From assembly GCF_015326965.1 (NCBI RefSeq), contig NZ_CP017659.1:1054001-1118000 (forward strand): a DNA stretch of 64,000 bases, given 5' to 3'. The DNA comes from Paenibacillus sp. JZ16. GTDB taxonomy: Bacteria > Bacillota > Bacilli > Paenibacillales > Paenibacillaceae. Positions 7,577 to 16,393 of the stretch are shown in pieces. Below the pieces are notes generated by a model. That model was not told the DNA's origin. It made no database searches and worked only from the letters and a program-made list of their open reading frames with translations. Positions within the stretch are counted from its first letter, which is position 1. The number at the start of each line of letters is the position of its first letter. Made by a program: the position numbers and the translations under genes.

Positions 7577-8494
7577 TTATTGCTCGTCGTTAAGGTATGC
7601 GCGGATGACAATGTCTTGGTCGTGATTGCCGAATCCGGCACCATAAAGCGTCAATCCCCCTGCGTTAACCGCATGCTCATCAACCGCGAAACGAATCGTC
7701 CAGAACGGTTCCCACAGCTTGATATCCCCGAGGGTCACCTCCGACATTCGTTCATTATCCATGTATGTACCCGATGCATCAATCCGGATCGTCTTCAACA
7801 ACCCGTATTGATTCACGTTTCGATGCCACCAATCAGGTGTAAATCTCCCTCGCGCCGCTCTTCCGAAATCAGCCGGACTTGTCCATGTCCCAAGAGGGAT
7901 CCCGTTGAATGTAAAATCAATATCCGATGGCCAATGGTCTCTTAAACCTGGAGCTTCCGAAGCAATTTCCATGGCGATTTCAATGTATTCAGCGGATTGA
8001 TCGGCTAGTAAAAAGTTAGGCATTTTGTACTCAACATAGCCCCACCCAAACCACAGAATGGCGGCGTGTACCCGTTCGGGGTCGAGAAAGTACCGCTGGT
8101 CGTCCCACACTCCGATTTCTTTCTCGCGCGTACCAAGCCCGCAAGTCGGATGGATCTCAAAAGCGGTGTAATGACCGACTGAAATACGCTGCTCCCTAAT
8201 CTTCACGGGTTGGCTAGCAAAAGGCAGCTCAATCTCGATGGTTTTTGGTTTGAGGAAACACATTTTGTGCGTGCCCCCGCCCTGCCGCACCCTGCGACTT
8301 CCGATGAGTCCGGCTTGTTCGAGTTTCCGGATGTGCATCGTGACGATCGATGGACTGAGCTCCAATCGATTGGCAATATCCTTCACATTCATTTCCTGAT
8401 CGGCAACGAGACGCATGATGTTCCATCTGACCTCGCTGGCTAACGCTTCGTATAACGGCATGAATTTCGGTTCCCCGTTTGCTTTGATGATCAT
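7577..8494 (-). CDS. ArsR-type HTH transcriptional regulator with large C-terminal ligand domain
   Basis: Residues 10-75 form a winged HTH of the ArsR type (EALASEVRWNIMRLVADQE, DIANRLELSPSIVTMHIRKL, GLIGSRRV). About 220 residues follow that resemble a sugar-binding or jelly-roll domain (YTAFEIHPTCGLGTRE, GWGYVEYKMPNFLL, FNGIPLGTWTSP, WWHRNVNQYG). The protein is about 305 residues, much longer than metal-sensing ArsR proteins. The gene is divergent from the GH43 xylosidase, and such regulators commonly control glycosidase genes in Paenibacillus; I infer that it senses a xylo- or arabino-oligosaccharide. The second ATG (8494) is better spaced from GAGGAG than the first (8497). Confidence 0.8.
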   Translation of the reverse strand: MIIKANGEPKFMPLYEALASEVRWNIMRLVADQEMNVKDIANRLELSPSIVTMHIRKLEQAGLIGSRRVRQGGGTHKMCFLKPKTIEIELPFASQPVKIREQRISVGHYTAFEIHPTCGLGTREKEIGVWDDQRYFLDPERVHAAILWFGWGYVEYKMPNFLLADQSAEYIEIAMEIASEAPGLRDHWPSDIDFTFNGIPLGTWTSPADFGRAARGRFTPDWWHRNVNQYGLLKTIRIDASGTYMDNERMSEVTLGDIKLWEPFWTIRFAVDEHAVNAGGLTLYGAGFGNHDQDIVIRAYLNDEQ

Positions 8495-8519
8495 CATAAT
8501 CTCCTCGTATCTGTTGAAA

Positions 8520-8640
8520 TCACATATATATTAATTTAATGGAATTAACATGAATCTTCAAACCAAATCCATTGCAAGACTTTAACCCATGGTGTTTAAT
8601 TTCCTTAGCTGCTAATCACTTTAGATTTATATACATGTGA
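8520..8640. promoter_or_regulatory. Intergenic control region with inverted TCACATRTATA sites
   Basis: TCACATATATA (8520-8530) and the reverse complement of TCACATGTATA (8630-8640) flank the divergent promoter region between the ArsR-type regulator and the xylosidase. They are probable operator half-sites. No clear catabolite-response element is visible. Confidence 0.4.
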
Positions 8641-8661
8641 ATTTATGAAAGAGGTGGATCG

Positions 8662-10152
8662 ATGAAATACCATAACCCGGTCATTAAAGGATTTTATCCT
8701 GACCCCAGTGTATGCAAAGTAGAAGATACTTATTATTTAGTATGCAGTTCCTTTCAGTACTTCCCTGGTGTTCCGATTTTTGAGAGCAAAGACCTGATTA
8801 ACTGGAAGCAAATCGGTCATTGCCTAACCAGAGAGAGTCAGATTCAGCTCGGCAAGGTAAGCAGTTCCGGCGGGGTTTTCGCCCCCACGATACGGCACCA
8901 CAACGGGAGATTCTACATGACCACGACCAACGACACCACGCGTCAAAATTTCTATGTATGGACGGACGATATTTACGGTGAATGGTCCGAACCGATTGAG
9001 GTGGATCAAGGGGGGATCGATCCCGATTTGTATTTTGAAGACGGAAAAGTCTTCTTTATGAGCAACGGAAAAGACGATAACGGGATTGGCGGCATTGTGC
9101 AGTGTGAAATTGACATTGAAACGGGCGACAAGCTGTCGCCAAGTCGTTCCATATGGCAAGGAACCGGCGGACGATATTTGGAAAGCCCTCATATGTATAA
9201 AATCAATGGCCGGTACTACCTTATGGCGGCTGAAGGCGGTACGGAATATGGACATATGGTCACTTATGCACGGGGGGATTCGATCTCCGGCCCGTTCGAA
9301 GCCTATCCGAACAATCCCGTATTGACCAATCGCAATCTGGGCGGGTATGAGCTGCAGGGCGTTGGCCATGGCGATCTGATCCAAGATAACGGCGGCAATT
9401 GGTGGATGCTCCATCTGGGTTTCCGTCAAATTGGCCAATGGCTTACCTACCATCATCTTGGTCGCGAAGTTTTCCTTACACCGGTAACTTTTAACAAGGA
9501 TGGCTGGTTTACGGCAGGACATAACGGCACCGTCCTCACGAGTTTTGAGACCGATCGGATCTCAAATCATGTCGTCCAGCAGGAGAAAAAAACCTTTACG
9601 TTCGAGAACACGGACTGGAATCTGGACTGGTGCTTCCTCCGCCATCCTGCTGCAGAGAACTATCGGTTAGAAATCGATAAGGCACAACTTAAAGGGACCG
9701 GAGTGAGCTTGGATATGCCGGGGTCGCCCACATTTATCGGCATTCGCCAAAGAGACTTCAACGCGGAAATCTCATGTGACGTGCAGCTTACGAGCGGAGA
9801 AGCCGGCATCACGCTTTATTTGGATGAACATCATCATTATGATTTAGCCATACGTAAAGAGGAGACCGGTTATAAAGTGATCGAGCGCCTGAATATCGGT
9901 GACATTAAATCCATTGAATCTGAAGTAGAACTGGGGAATGTCAATCATGCGACCTTAAAGATACGGGCAAGTCATGAGCGCTACAGCTTCTTCATTCACG
10001 CTAACGGCAAGGACATACTCCTGGGCACGGCACAAACCAGATACCTTTCCTCTGAGGTTGCGGGAGGATTTACAGGCGTACTCATCGGTTTATATGCCTT
10101 TGGAGAAGGCTCAATGGCTGAGTTTTCAAAGTTTACGTGCGATTATTTTTAA
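8662..10152 (+). CDS. GH43 beta-xylosidase / alpha-arabinofuranosidase
   Basis: The 496-residue enzyme begins NPVIKGFYPDPSVCKVEDTY, with the general-base Asp of GH43 in YPDPS. GGIDPDLYF carries the second acidic residue that tunes pKa, and YLESPHMYK carries the catalytic acid Glu. These three mark the five-bladed propeller of family 43. The C-terminal 190 or so residues form a beta-sandwich (SPTFIGIRQRDF, GITLYLDEHHHYDL) typical of xylosidases that release xylose from xylo-oligosaccharides. There is no signal peptide, so it acts on imported oligosaccharides. AGAGGTGG precedes the ATG. The divergent ArsR-type regulator probably controls it. Arabinofuranosidase activity cannot be excluded. Confidence 0.9.
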   Translation: MKYHNPVIKGFYPDPSVCKVEDTYYLVCSSFQYFPGVPIFESKDLINWKQIGHCLTRESQIQLGKVSSSGGVFAPTIRHHNGRFYMTTTNDTTRQNFYVWTDDIYGEWSEPIEVDQGGIDPDLYFEDGKVFFMSNGKDDNGIGGIVQCEIDIETGDKLSPSRSIWQGTGGRYLESPHMYKINGRYYLMAAEGGTEYGHMVTYARGDSISGPFEAYPNNPVLTNRNLGGYELQGVGHGDLIQDNGGNWWMLHLGFRQIGQWLTYHHLGREVFLTPVTFNKDGWFTAGHNGTVLTSFETDRISNHVVQQEKKTFTFENTDWNLDWCFLRHPAAENYRLEIDKAQLKGTGVSLDMPGSPTFIGIRQRDFNAEISCDVQLTSGEAGITLYLDEHHHYDLAIRKEETGYKVIERLNIGDIKSIESEVELGNVNHATLKIRASHERYSFFIHANGKDILLGTAQTRYLSSEVAGGFTGVLIGLYAFGEGSMAEFSKFTCDYF

Positions 10153-10185
10153 AAAATTTCCCTGAACGGGTTATCAAAAAAATAA

Positions 10186-10223
10186 AAAGCCGGTTACTCA
10201 GGATTATCCTGGGTACCGGCTTT
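10186..10223. terminator. Bidirectional terminator between GH43 and hydrolase genes
   Basis: AAAGCCGGT and ACCGGCTTT form the base of a long hairpin, with TCAGGA/TCCTGG pairing inside. It serves the two convergent genes and overlaps the last codons of the hydrolase. Confidence 0.75.
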
Positions 10224-11298
10224 CATTGTAACCATGTTTTTTTATTTTCTTCAAAAAATCAACCATGATCCTAATAAATTCATCCGGCTTTTCAAAATGA
10301 ATATCATGCCCGGATTTAATCGTGTTCATCTCATTTCCTTTTAAAAGGCTGTGTACCTTTTCAGCATCCTCATCACGGTTTGCCGCATAAAGCACTCCAT
10401 CTTCGCCAAATTGTGTGGCTGCCTTAATATATACAGAAGGAGCGTTTATTCTGGACAAGGTTTCTTCCTGATTAAATCCTTTAAACCAATCACCTGTATA
10501 AAAAGTCTCAGCAAAATCGAGGTCAAACTGGTCTAAATAATGTGTGCCATGTATCCATTTATAGGGGACGTACCATAATTTCAACGGCTCACCGGGATGT
10601 GCTTTCCGGTACCCTCTTGTACTCCTTGCAATAAGTTTTCTTAAATCGCCAAACTTTCCCCATAAATAACTGTTTTCCATATAGTACACGACATAATCAT
10701 CTTCAACGGTTTGATTCTTAAAGTTATGGATGAGTTCAAAACTATCAAGCCAGACAAATGTTTTCTGCATTTCATGCGGCTCCACACTAAAAAACGGCGG
10801 GTCCTCCAAAACAATGCCTTGCACGGCTTCGGGTGCATTAGCTGCAATCCATGCTGCTAAAATACCGCCGGAAGAATGGCCTGATACCACGGCTGGTTCA
10901 CCTATGACATTTTCAATAAACCAAACAAAATCCTTTCCCATAGCAACAGCTGTATATTTTGAAGCATCATGACTAGACTCTCCATGCCCGTGACAATCAA
11001 CTGCAAATACATGATAATATTGAGCGAGCTCCGGAAGTACTCTAGCATAATCTTCCCACAGCATGGACTGCCCGTGTATTAACAGAAGAGCCGGTCCATG
11101 AGCTGGTCCTTCAGCGTAATTTAATATCGTTCCATCATCAAGAGTCACCTGTTTTTCTATGTAGCCGGCACGATATGTTTGCTCTAACGGTTTTTTATCA
11201 TAATTCATATTTAGATAAGCATAAATGACTAGGGTAATTGCGACAATTACACCAATGATTGCAAGTACCAGTAAAATTACTCCTTCACTATGTATCAC
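10204..11298 (-). CDS. Membrane-anchored alpha/beta hydrolase
   Basis: The 364-residue protein has one N-terminal membrane helix (VILLVLAIIGVIVAITLVIY, residues 8-27) followed by an alpha/beta-hydrolase domain. Visible features are the oxyanion-loop HGQSMLWEDY, the nucleophile elbow GHSSGG (Ser near residue 142) and the late catalytic His in SGHDIHFEKP. Family members cleave esters, lactones or haloalkanes; the substrate is unknown. The start is a GTG at 11298 with GGAGGAG upstream. The C-terminus overlaps the terminator hairpin shared with the GH43 gene. Confidence 0.82.
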   Translation of the reverse strand: MIHSEGVILLVLAIIGVIVAITLVIYAYLNMNYDKKPLEQTYRAGYIEKQVTLDDGTILNYAEGPAHGPALLLIHGQSMLWEDYARVLPELAQYYHVFAVDCHGHGESSHDASKYTAVAMGKDFVWFIENVIGEPAVVSGHSSGGILAAWIAANAPEAVQGIVLEDPPFFSVEPHEMQKTFVWLDSFELIHNFKNQTVEDDYVVYYMENSYLWGKFGDLRKLIARSTRGYRKAHPGEPLKLWYVPYKWIHGTHYLDQFDLDFAETFYTGDWFKGFNQEETLSRINAPSVYIKAATQFGEDGVLYAANRDEDAEKVHSLLKGNEMNTIKSGHDIHFEKPDEFIRIMVDFLKKIKKHGYNESRYPG

Positions 11299-11429
11299 TC
11301 CCTCTACTCCTCCTCCGAGAATACTTCAGCTTGGATTACCTTCACCAAAAGCCAGTAACCTACTTCGCATTATACTATTCTCATTCGGATTATCTACCAA
11401 TCATCGGTAACATGAATTGTTATTTTGAG

Positions 11430-11580
11430 TTAACATTCCATTGCGTCGACCACGGCATGAATCTCGGTCGTCAATCCGCCCCGTGATGTCCGATCGCTTG
11501 CTTGGTCCCCTTTTGGCTGGCCCCATGCTGGTGGACTCGGACAATCGTTGTATCAATAAGGGAGCATGTTGTTCCATCAT
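11430..11580 (-). mobile_element. IS5-like transposase remnant
   Basis: The minus strand encodes SLIDTTIVRVHQHGASQKGT followed by KQAIG, then after a frameshift SRGGLTTEIHAVVDAMEC. This is the central DDE region of IS5-family (IS427-like) transposases, whose usual form is D-x-TxVRxHQH...GRSRGGLTTKIHAxVDA. Only about 50 codons remain, in two frames, with no terminal inverted repeats that I can see. The remnant abuts the stop codon of the next hydrolase gene. Confidence 0.7.
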
Positions 11581-13086
11581 TTATAATAGTGAGGTTGCGA
11601 ACTTCATCTCGGGAAAGCGGTTATCCGGTCCTTTCATTAAGTTTCCACCTTGATTTTTCAGATACATGTCGAAGAAATCCAGCATATAGGCATTAATAAC
11701 GGAGCTCGCTCTTTCAGGTGCAATTTTTCCTGTAATGCCCAGTATTTTGAAAATGGGAGAAATGAACTGGACATCGGCAAAATTCAAATGCTCCGTATGT
11801 TCAATATAGAGGACTTGTCCCCCTTCGCCGACCGTTTCGCGCATCCGTTTAAGCTCCAGCTTTTTATCTTCCGTTACTTGATCCATCCACTCTCGTGTTG
11901 AGCCCATACGGTCAAGCTCCGCATCCGTGTAAACTCGGTTTTCCCTCACCATTTGTAATTGTTCAAATCCGCTTTCCGAGTGGATGAATAAAAACGGCTT
12001 TTGCAGACCCTCTCTGTCACGCAGTCGGTAAAGCCCTCCGTCCAAGTCAATTCCAGCCGTGATTCGCGGATCGTATGAAGCGTCATAGGCCGTCGCTCCG
12101 CCGATGGAATGACCAAACACCCCGACATGTTTGAGATCAATCTTCCCTTTAAAACGACTTGGAATCTGCCCCGATTGGATAAGCTCGAACTGGTCCAGCG
12201 CAAAAGCCACATCATCTGTTAAAACTTTTCCCAATATGTCGCGATTTCCGCTTTCGGTCCGATAATCGTGGTCGGGCGAAAATAAGTCGTTGGTTGTGCT
12301 GGTCGTGATTTGACCGTCCGGAAACTCAGTTGCAAATGTATTGAAGGTGTGGTCGATCACGGCCACGATATATCCGTGACTCGCGAGATTTTCGGCTTGC
12401 GACGTATGGAGGAACCTGGAAGAGCCGAAGCCGGGATTCGCAAGGATCAGCGGGTATGAAGTCTGTGCTGAAGAGACTTCGGCCCCAGAATAAGCATGAC
12501 TGGATACGTACTTCAAGTGTTGAAAAGTAAACCCGGGAAGGCCATAGTTCGCTGCCATGTAACGTAAAATTCGGGTATCGGGAATAAAGGGAGCATACTT
12601 GCCGGAGCCAGCTTGGGCCGGATACCACACCTGAACCATCAATTCCCTCTTGCCTGTCGCGGTTGTGCCAAATGTCTCCTCCCGGCTTGAATCGATGAAA
12701 TGAAAGACTTGTGTACTTACCTTCAGCTCGCCAGTTGGCTCCGGAAAGTTGAATACGGGAAACACATAGAGGAAGCATCCCGTTGCGATTAACCCAAATC
12801 CGATAAAAAGGCGGCCCAGCACCCTACGGATTCGCGAAGCAGTCTGAACGACTGCCGGTGTTTTGAAAGCGTCTATCAGTGAAAGAATAAGCATCAGGAG
12901 CGTAAATCCATATAAAAATAAAAGCTGAACCCTGTATCCTTCGACAAGCAAATGGATCACCAAAAAAATGGAGCCTGCTCCACTTGTCAGGAGCAAAGCT
13001 GTTCTTCGGATACGCTGATTAGCAATGAACTGGAATGCCAACAAACACGCACTCGAAAAGAATAGCAGCATTTCAAAAAACCTCAC
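11581..13086 (-). CDS. Membrane alpha/beta hydrolase, PAF-acetylhydrolase-like
   Basis: The 501-residue protein has four or so N-terminal hydrophobic helices (residues 5-22, 30-47, 52-70, 92-110) and then a hydrolase domain that resembles the platelet-activating-factor acetylhydrolase / dienelactone hydrolase group: VQVWYPAQ, a LANPGFGSSR oxyanion segment, the nucleophile motif GHSIGGATA (Ser near residue 325), and EHTEHLNFADV carrying the likely catalytic His. It may act on a lipid or an exported ester. The ORF ends at 11581 exactly where the IS5-like remnant begins, so the last few residues may come from an insertion junction. Confidence 0.78.
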   Translation of the reverse strand: MRFFEMLLFFSSACLLAFQFIANQRIRRTALLLTSGAGSIFLVIHLLVEGYRVQLLFLYGFTLLMLILSLIDAFKTPAVVQTASRIRRVLGRLFIGFGLIATGCFLYVFPVFNFPEPTGELKVSTQVFHFIDSSREETFGTTATGKRELMVQVWYPAQAGSGKYAPFIPDTRILRYMAANYGLPGFTFQHLKYVSSHAYSGAEVSSAQTSYPLILANPGFGSSRFLHTSQAENLASHGYIVAVIDHTFNTFATEFPDGQITTSTTNDLFSPDHDYRTESGNRDILGKVLTDDVAFALDQFELIQSGQIPSRFKGKIDLKHVGVFGHSIGGATAYDASYDPRITAGIDLDGGLYRLRDREGLQKPFLFIHSESGFEQLQMVRENRVYTDAELDRMGSTREWMDQVTEDKKLELKRMRETVGEGGQVLYIEHTEHLNFADVQFISPIFKILGITGKIAPERASSVINAYMLDFFDMYLKNQGGNLMKGPDNRFPEMKFATSLL

Positions 13087-13233
13087 GTCAACTCCCCCTT
13101 AAAAATAATCCTATCAAGTGAGTATTTTAGAGGAGCAGCCAGGTTGGTACCATTGATTTAGATGACAATTACCTTACACGCTTGTAAGCTTGCACGATGA
13201 TGGTGGCAAGGCCCGGATCATCCAAGGATAAAA

Positions 13234-13258
13234 ATGACCGGCGGTTCGACCGGTCATT
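13234..13258. terminator. Hairpin after the vat gene
   Basis: ATGACCGG / CCGGTCAT with an eight-base loop. The flanking A/T runs are short, so termination may be weak. Confidence 0.45.
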
Positions 13259-13365
13259 TACCTCTAAACCCCTATGACAACATAAGTCTCTACATTCGTT
13301 TAAGAACCCTTTTTTCGCCCATGACGTTCATCATATCAGATGGCCATTTTTCATTAAAAAGGACT

Positions 13366-13998
13366 CTAATTTTGTCTCATCTTTCTAAGCAAGTTCATAT
13401 CTCCGCTTACAATTGCGCCAATATATTGATTTATGACTTCGATATCGCAATCCCACCATTTAATATCCAATAACTCTTGAATGACTTCGGTGGAATATCG
13501 CTTGCGAATTTCCTTCGCAGGGTTGCCTCCAACGATCGTATACGGCTCCACATCCTTTACAACGACAGCTTCAGCGGCAATGATAGCCCCGTCGCCAATC
13601 CTTACACCGGACATGATCGTTGCACGCCTTCCGATCCACACGTCATTTCCAATGATCGTATCTCCCTTGATCGGTAATTGATCTAATGATGGAGTGAATT
13701 TCTCCCAGCCGTTTCCAAAGATATTAAATGGAAAGGTTGAACCGTCCATCCGATGATTCCCTCCATCCATCATAAATCTGACCTCGGAAGCAATGGAACA
13801 AAACTTGCCGATCATTAATTTAGTTCCAATGAATTCATAATGATACAATACTTGATCCTCAAATGATTCTCCGTTTAAGGCATAGTAGTATGAATAATCC
13901 CCTGCGATAATATTAGGCATTGTAATCGTGTTCTTGATAAACTGAAGATTGTTATCTCCGGGTATAGGATATCTCTCATTTGGATTCGGTCCTGTCAT
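13366..13998 (-). CDS. vat: Vat-family streptogramin A O-acetyltransferase
   Basis: The 210-residue product begins MTGPNPNERYPIPG, the characteristic N-terminus of Vat xenobiotic acetyltransferases, and continues with hexapeptide-repeat left-handed beta-helix turns (IGTKLMIGKFCSIASEV, IIGNDVWIGRRATIMSGV, IGDGAIIAAEAVVVKDV). The catalytic His falls at residue 82 in GGNHRMDG, as in VatD. Vat enzymes move acetyl from acetyl-CoA to the C-14 hydroxyl of group A streptogramins and so confer resistance. The start at 13998 matches the family; the longer frame from 14058 runs into the leader. Upstream lies a structured leader with two terminators, so antibiotic-dependent attenuation is likely. Chromosomal Vat genes are known in Paenibacillus. 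Confidence 0.9.
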   Translation of the reverse strand: MTGPNPNERYPIPGDNNLQFIKNTITMPNIIAGDYSYYYALNGESFEDQVLYHYEFIGTKLMIGKFCSIASEVRFMMDGGNHRMDGSTFPFNIFGNGWEKFTPSLDQLPIKGDTIIGNDVWIGRRATIMSGVRIGDGAIIAAEAVVVKDVEPYTIVGGNPAKEIRKRYSTEVIQELLDIKWWDCDIEVINQYIGAIVSGDMNLLRKMRQN

Positions 13999-14072
13999 TG
14001 TTACATCATCCCTCTCTTCGCATTTTATCTGGCTGATACGATAACTTCGTTCACACAACTATCGGCCACACA

Positions 14073-14106
14073 AAAAAGCCTCCTTTCCGGTCATCGGATA
14101 GGAGGC
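14073..14106 (-). terminator. Leader terminator 1 (proximal to vat)
   Basis: On the minus strand GCCTCC and GGAGGC pair, with an inner CCG/CGG contact, and TTTTTT follows. It sits in the vat leader 75 bp before the start codon. Its 5' arm contains TCCTATCC, which is also complementary to the distal hairpin's 3' arm. Confidence 0.7.
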
Positions 14107-14170
14107 ACACATACAAACAAAAAGACGCACTGCTATACAAAAAACAGTCGCACTTTATGTTAATATATAA

Positions 14171-14249
14171 AAAGCCCGCACGAATCCTATCCTGAAAACC
14201 TGGAAATATCGTTTTCTTTGGTGGATAGGATTAGTAGATCATCGGCTTT
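14171..14249 (-). terminator. Leader terminator 2 (distal to vat)
   Basis: AATCCTATCC and GGATAGGATT form a perfect 10-bp stem. An outer AAAGCC/GGCTTT stem closes it, and the RNA continues GGGCUUUUUAUAU. It is a strong intrinsic terminator inside the vat leader. Confidence 0.75.
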
Positions 14250-14278
14250 TGGTCACCCTTTCATTACTGAATAAGATA

Positions 14279-14307
14279 AATTTACCATATTCCCCATATG
14301 GAATCAA
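14279..14307 (-). promoter_or_regulatory. Promoter of the vat leader
   Basis: TTGATT (14302-14307), a 17-bp spacer and TAAATT (14279-14284) read leftward. This would give a leader of about 270 nt. Just downstream, AAAGGGTG precedes very short reading frames (MTKSR and MIY) that end at the 5' arm of terminator 2. Confidence 0.5.
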
Positions 14308-14413
14308 CCGATTGTGTGTTTTACCGAGGAATCACGCCGCCAATTTCTATGCAGCTTTCAAACCCTCTTGGTCTCAGACATTACATACGGAGGCTATTTT
14401 ATAATCGGGACGA

Positions 14414-15155
14414 TTATTCAAAATCACTTCTCAACAGCGGTTGAGTGCTGCATCGGAAAGATCCCCCGAAACTTCTTGATATTTTAAAATCTACATACTC
14501 TACTTTAACTCCTCTTTTTTCTAACTCATCTCCAATAAATTTAAATTCATGATCTGTAATATATACATTTTCATTCACAGGAAGACCATTTGTTGCAAGT
14601 CTGGAAGTGTCTTCTAATGTTACATGTATTTTATCCCAATCTTTAAACTGTTCAGGTATTCCATCTAACAATGCTTCTTCGCATACTATCATTAGCCCTT
14701 CTCTAACCAGGCTAATCGCACAGTCAAGATGAAGGATGGTATGGTGAAGTGGTACCTCGACTACCTTATATCCAAAATTACTCATTAAATTTCTCAGCCA
14801 TCTAATACCATTTCCATTGGATGCAAGCCCGGACCTGCCTACAAATAAAGTTTTATCCAGGACTAAAACATCTCCTCCTTCCAAAAATGGCCCCTCTTCT
14901 GAGTAATGCCCTTTTGATATATCTGGCTTAGGAATAGATAAGTATAAGCATTTATTATTGTCTGACTCCATTGCTAATATATTTCTAACGGGCAGTATCT
15001 CATTTCTTCTATGTGGAAATCTAAGAGAACCTTCTATTAACAGATAAAAACTCCTCATCACCTGAATCTTCCTTCGATGGAAATGCAAACTCAGATTGAG
15101 CCATCACAACTCTTTTCAAAGGAGCAAACTCACTTTTTACAAAAACATTACTCAT
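14414..15155 (-). pseudogene. Amidinotransferase / dimethylarginine-hydrolase-like gene with internal deletion and frameshift
   Basis: A good start (GGAGG before ATG at 15155) gives MSNVFVKSEFAPLKRVVMAQ, then SEFAFPSKEDSGDEEFLSV, after which the frame stops. The rest continues in another frame from about 15035: LIEGSLRFPHRRNEILPVR, FLEGGDVLVLDKTLFVGRSG, HHTILHLDCAISLV and a C-terminal FGGSFRCSTQP holding the catalytic Cys. These are motifs of the amidinotransferase/DDAH superfamily, with the His and Cys in place. Family members have some 60-80 more residues between the two parts, including the FVRDP-type segment. An out-of-frame internal deletion has inactivated the gene. Confidence 0.75.
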
Positions 15156-15324
15156 ACAAATACCTCCTTGTATTTAATATTGCAAACGATTTCCACTCAC
15201 CACAGACGACGAACTTGATCGCATGTCGTGAAACTGCAGAGTAATAAAACCATAAAGTAACGGGAAGTCTAACAGCGATCTAAGGTCAACTTGCTGTGCC
15301 GGAAATATGAATAAGGAGTGGGAA

Positions 15325-16233
15325 ATGATGAAAGTAGTGGTGACAGGAGCAGCCGGAAAAATCGGCCGCTGGACAGTAAGAACCATATTGGAAGCTGGCC
15401 ATGATGTTATAGCCACAGATCGATTACTACGGGAAGAATCAGCATCAAAAAATTTTATACAAGCAGAGCTGCGTGATTATGGTCAAGTCTGTCAGCTTTT
15501 AATGGGAAGTGATGCCGTTGTACATCTTGGGAATATCCCAACTGATGTAAGGAATACACCCCAAGCGATATTCGAGAATAATATGCTCGTTAATTTTAAC
15601 ATTCTAGAAGCATGTAAAGATTTTAAAATTCCCAAGCTGGTATGGGCTTCAAGTGAAACGGTTTTGGGTTATCCGTTTGTACCGGAGCAACTGGATTACC
15701 TCCCTGTTGATGAAGAGCATCCAACTACCGCGAAGTCATCCTATGCCATGGCGAAACTGCTGACGGAACACCTAACAGGCATGTATCATAAACTTACGAA
15801 TCAACAGCTCGTCTCGCTTCGCTTCGCAAATATGTATGAACCGGATGAGTATGAAAAAATCCCTATCATGCATTGGAATGATGAACAAAAGGATATTCAA
15901 AAGAAAAACGCCTGGGCCTATTGCGATGTTAGAGATGCTGCCAAAGCCTGTCTTCTTGCAATTGAGAAGGATAATTTAGGTAATCAAGTATTCCATATCA
16001 CAGCCCCGGACACCATCATGCCGGATCTTAGCCAGGATTTGGTCAAACGATTTTTTCCCAATGTGTCCTTAAAGAGAGAGGTACAGGGACATGAGACGCT
16101 GATGGCAATTGATAAGGCAAGAGATATACTTGGATATGAACCGCGGTATTCATGGCGTAGTGTTCTTCATAACGATGGTTCATCGAAGGCGCTGCCTGAA
16201 GATCAGCTTGCTTTATCGAAAACAAACATATAA
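15325..16233 (+). CDS. NAD(P)-dependent epimerase/dehydratase (extended SDR)
   Basis: The 302-residue protein opens with MMKVVVTGAAGKIGRWTVR, the GxxGxxG Rossmann motif of extended SDRs. SSETVLG carries the catalytic Ser/Thr region and SSYAMAKLL the Tyr-x3-Lys pair. WAYCDVRDAAKACLLAIE matches the conserved segment of sugar-nucleotide and uronate-type dehydrogenases. The ATG pair at 15325/15328 follows AAGGAG. It probably acts on a sugar or sugar derivative; the substrate is unknown. It is a single-gene unit ending at a terminator at 16277. Confidence 0.85.
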   Translation: MMKVVVTGAAGKIGRWTVRTILEAGHDVIATDRLLREESASKNFIQAELRDYGQVCQLLMGSDAVVHLGNIPTDVRNTPQAIFENNMLVNFNILEACKDFKIPKLVWASSETVLGYPFVPEQLDYLPVDEEHPTTAKSSYAMAKLLTEHLTGMYHKLTNQQLVSLRFANMYEPDEYEKIPIMHWNDEQKDIQKKNAWAYCDVRDAAKACLLAIEKDNLGNQVFHITAPDTIMPDLSQDLVKRFFPNVSLKREVQGHETLMAIDKARDILGYEPRYSWRSVLHNDGSSKALPEDQLALSKTNI

Positions 16234-16276
16234 GTCCACTACACATATATTCATGTTCGAAAAATACACCAAAAAG

Positions 16277-16316
16277 AAAATGAGCTCAGGCAATGAAGGC
16301 CTAGCTCATTTTTCTT
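16277..16316. terminator. Bidirectional terminator
   Basis: AATGAGCT-C-AGGC pairs with GCCT-AGCTCATT, with A- and T-tracts on the two sides. It serves the epimerase gene and the convergent FMN-protein gene. Confidence 0.7.
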
Positions 16317-16393
16317 TGACTTGGGATAGAACCAGATGCTAATCGGGTTTAGTTTAATCAACTATGGTGGGCGCCCCCAATGAATAAGGGAGT

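Noticed and set aside
8824..9522. 232-codon minus-strand frame within GH43
   Set aside because: The plus-strand GH43 motifs are unambiguous; this is the antisense shadow.
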